The notes beneath the pieces are model-generated. The model was not told the origin of the DNA and searched no databases. It worked only from the letters and a program-made list of their open reading frames with translations. This document shows positions 62,500 to 64,000 of a stretch of DNA of 64,000 nucleotides, in pieces. The translations under genes were made by a program, and so were the position numbers. This stretch comes from Janthinobacterium sp. 64. GTDB lineage: Bacteria; Pseudomonadota; Gammaproteobacteria; Burkholderiales; Burkholderiaceae_D. How positions within the stretch are numbered: the stretch's first letter is position 1; the number at the start of each line of letters is the position of its first letter. The DNA is taken from positions 3,968,001 to 4,032,000 of the forward strand of contig NZ_PHUG01000001.1 of the NCBI RefSeq assembly GCF_002813325.1, given 5' to 3'.

Positions 62500-62874
62500 T
62501 CAGGTACCGCGGTGATAGCCCAGGTGGCCACCCGAATTGCTTGCGCAACCGCAACCGATGCGCGCCACTTCCTCGCCTTCCGTCAATTTCCAGTTGGTAA
62601 TGGTCGTGTGCTGCCAGTCGATGTCGCTTTTCTTGACAGGTTTGACCGTCAAGGTGCGTTGTTCCACATCCGTGTATTCCATCAGCTCCTCGTCGTCGGC
62701 GATGTCGAAATGGCGGTGGATCAGGGAAATGCCGAAGCGGTCGAGTGCGCCATAGCGCTGCAGCACGTCGCGCAATTCGCGAAAGCAGGCCAGATCCGCG
62801 GGCAGCAGCGGGTCGACGGCGGAAATATCGGCAACGGGTTGCCATTGCATGGCATGGATGTTCAGGCTGTGCAT
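62500..62874 (-). CDS. Hypothetical protein with Cys/Gly-rich C-terminal tail
   Basis: A 124-residue protein with no signal peptide. The middle part is acidic and helical (FDIADDEELMEYTDVEQRTL). The tail RIGCGCASNSGGHLGYHRGT ends in Cys, Gly and His and could bind metal or be modified. The frame is open well upstream, but the ATG at 62874 has CACAGGAGCCTATC. It has a clear terminator. No family recognised. Confidence 0.65.
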   Translation of the reverse strand: MHSLNIHAMQWQPVADISAVDPLLPADLACFRELRDVLQRYGALDRFGISLIHRHFDIADDEELMEYTDVEQRTLTVKPVKKSDIDWQHTTITNWKLTEGEEVARIGCGCASNSGGHLGYHRGT

Positions 62875-63034
62875 GATAGGCTCCTGTGCCCCGTGATGAG
62901 TGGCCCAGGCTGCCGGAGGGGCGCCGGCACGCCTGGCGAAATACCCATCGTGGCCGCAAAGCTGGTGCGGCGCTTGCGCCAGATCAAAGGTGCGCACATC
63001 GCATCTCGTCCGACATTGCCCGGTAAAATAGGCC

Positions 63035-63346
63035 ATGGCAAACAAAACTCCCACCTTTCCCGGCGCGCGCACGGGCCGCGGCCAGGTCCTGGCAGTGCTG
63101 CTGTCCAACCGCGACCAGTCCGGCGCCGAACCGCTGCAAGGCCGCGTCTCTCTGGCCGCCATCGTGAAGGCGCTGAAACGCAAATACCACTGGCCCATCG
63201 AGACGCACAGTTTTCCCGCGAATACGCAAGATGGCCGCGCCAGCTGGGCAACGGTATATAGCTTGCCGGAAAAGGTGATCGAGGCCGCGCTGGAGGCCGG
63301 CGGCCGCGAGTGGCTGGAAAGCCGGGGAGCGGGCGGGCGGCGGTGA
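63035..63346 (+). CDS. Hypothetical small basic protein
   Basis: A 103-residue basic protein (KTPTFPGARTGRGQVL, then VSLAAIVKALKRKYHWPIET). The middle part, with one aromatic-rich segment (DGRASWATVYSLP), suggests a small fold. No signal peptide, no known motif. It is divergent from the Cys/Gly-tail gene and convergent with the dodecin gene. A winged-helix-like DNA-binding role is conceivable but not supported. Confidence 0.6.
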   Translation: MANKTPTFPGARTGRGQVLAVLLSNRDQSGAEPLQGRVSLAAIVKALKRKYHWPIETHSFPANTQDGRASWATVYSLPEKVIEAALEAGGREWLESRGAGGRR

Positions 63347-63360
63347 GTTGCCGCCTTACC

Positions 63361-63567
63361 CTATTCGAGCCGGAAGCCGACCTTCAGCGTGACCTGGAAG
63401 TGCGCCACCTTGCCATCGACGATATGGCCGCGCGATTCCGTCACTTCATACCAGTCCATATGCTTGACCGTGAGCGCCGCCTTGGCAATGGCATCGCGTA
63501 TGGCCTGATCGCTGCTCTCGGTCGATGTGCCGACCAGCTCGATGAGCTTGTAAGTGTGTGCGGACAT
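63361..63567 (-). CDS. Dodecin (flavin-binding protein)
   Basis: A 68-residue protein with the dodecin pattern: YKLIELVGTSTESSDQAIRD, then AALTVKHMDWYEVTESRG and a closing FQVTLKVGFRLE. Dodecins form hollow dodecamers that store flavin, with the Trp of HMDWYEV stacking on it; the Trp is present. The frame is open further upstream, but the ATG at 63567 with GGGGAAACATC gives the family length. Confidence 0.88.
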   Translation of the reverse strand: MSAHTYKLIELVGTSTESSDQAIRDAIAKAALTVKHMDWYEVTESRGHIVDGKVAHFQVTLKVGFRLE

Positions 63568-63715
63568 GATGTTTCCCCAGGTAGGCAAGCCAGACATCGG
63601 AAAGTTGTTCTTCGCCAGCAAGTGCCCATAGTGCGCCTAAATGCGGCAGACGTCATTGCGCGGTGCAGCAATGCAATGGCCATGGACCCTTGGCCACGTC
63701 AGCAAGATTGCCCGC

Positions 63716-64000
63716 TCAGAAATAATACCCCGCCTGTAAATTGATCCTGCGCGTGTAGCCATCGTGCCGAAGGGAGGTCGACGCCAGCCCGCCTGCGTCC
63801 GGCGACAGATACGGGTGATGCTTGCCCAGCATGAAGTCGGCGTAGAACACCCATTTCCCCGATGAAAAACTCAGTCCGCTAACGTTCTGCACCGAACTTT
63901 TGTAGTTGCCGACACGTTTGCGCAGGATGCTGTAGTCGTTATACAGCTTGAATCCGCCAAGCGGGCCCAGTGTGCCAGGGATGTCGTAGCTGAGGTTGGC
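63716..64000 (-). CDS. Outer-membrane beta-barrel-like protein, C-terminal part (5' end outside window)
   Basis: Reading the - strand from the window edge gives 94 residues without a stop: it opens ANLSYDIPGTLGPLGGFKLY and closes RRINLQAGYYF. Alternating strands (SGLSFSSGKWVFYADFMLGK) and a terminal Phe, the Bam recognition residue, are features of outer-membrane barrels. No start codon context is visible because the gene continues beyond base 64000. It may be a porin-like or phosphate-selective-type protein; the family cannot be fixed from this piece. Confidence 0.72.
   Translation of the reverse strand, partial: ANLSYDIPGTLGPLGGFKLYNDYSILRKRVGNYKSSVQNVSGLSFSSGKWVFYADFMLGKHHPYLSPDAGGLASTSLRHDGYTRRINLQAGYYF

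Overview
The window is GC-rich, densely coded bacterial chromosome. I infer a betaproteobacterium of the Oxalobacteraceae type (Janthinobacterium/Massilia/Duganella-like). The basis is gene content: an oxidative pentose pathway fused to an arabinan-degradation locus, a PEP-CTERM exported protein, a complete tad pilus operon, a very long indolepyruvate ferredoxin oxidoreductase, and intergenic hairpins built on GGGGTC...GACCCC arms. No rRNA, tRNA, CRISPR array, insertion sequence or phage gene was seen. Most genes are ordinary chromosomal genes.

Bases 1-15014 form an arabinan/L-arabinose utilisation locus on the + strand. Its parts are the end of a pentonate dehydratase, an FAH-fold (AraD1-like) dehydratase, a ketoglutarate-semialdehyde-type dehydrogenase, an SDR sugar dehydrogenase, exported arabinan hydrolases (one GH51, three GH43), a YtfQRT/YjfF-type furanose ABC importer, and a LysR regulator of the GbpR type. 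The hydrolases would release arabinose outside, the importer would take it in, and the oxidative route would turn it into 2-oxoglutarate.

Bases 15077-25488 are the least explained part. On the - strand lie a TPR/2-oxoglutarate-oxygenase-like protein, a lipoprotein, a membrane protein and an exported caspase-like peptidase. Divergent from the peptidase runs a + strand series: an ECF-sigma-like protein, a one-TM protein with an anti-sigma-like C-terminus, a lipoprotein, a large membrane protein, a glycerophosphodiesterase-like protein and a small membrane protein. I propose this as a protease-linked envelope signalling system.

Bases 25579-32445 are a second sugar locus: LacI regulator with a perfect operator, ABC importer, TIM-barrel isomerase and Gfo/Idh/MocA oxidoreductase, substrate unknown. 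Bases 32455-39073 hold small or orphan genes: ferredoxin, MoaD-like protein next to a BNR propeller protein, a TetR regulator with a divergent metallo-hydrolase, a LacI regulator and a two-lobed aspartyl protease. Bases 39331-45315 hold the oxidoreductase (with a 26-bp palindrome upstream), an unknown exported protein and a LysR regulator.

Bases 45464-47736 are a convergent HD-GYP/GGDEF pair. After a gene-free leader of about 480 bp comes the tad/Flp pilus cluster (48218-61234): pilin, terminator, prepilin peptidase, AAA+ ATPase, CpaB, CpaC, small lipoprotein, TadG-like, two TadE-like proteins, CpaE, CpaF, TadB, TadC and a TPR/LytR_C lipoprotein. The right end carries a PEP-CTERM protein, two small unknown genes, a dodecin and the 3' end of an outer-membrane-like protein cut by the window edge.
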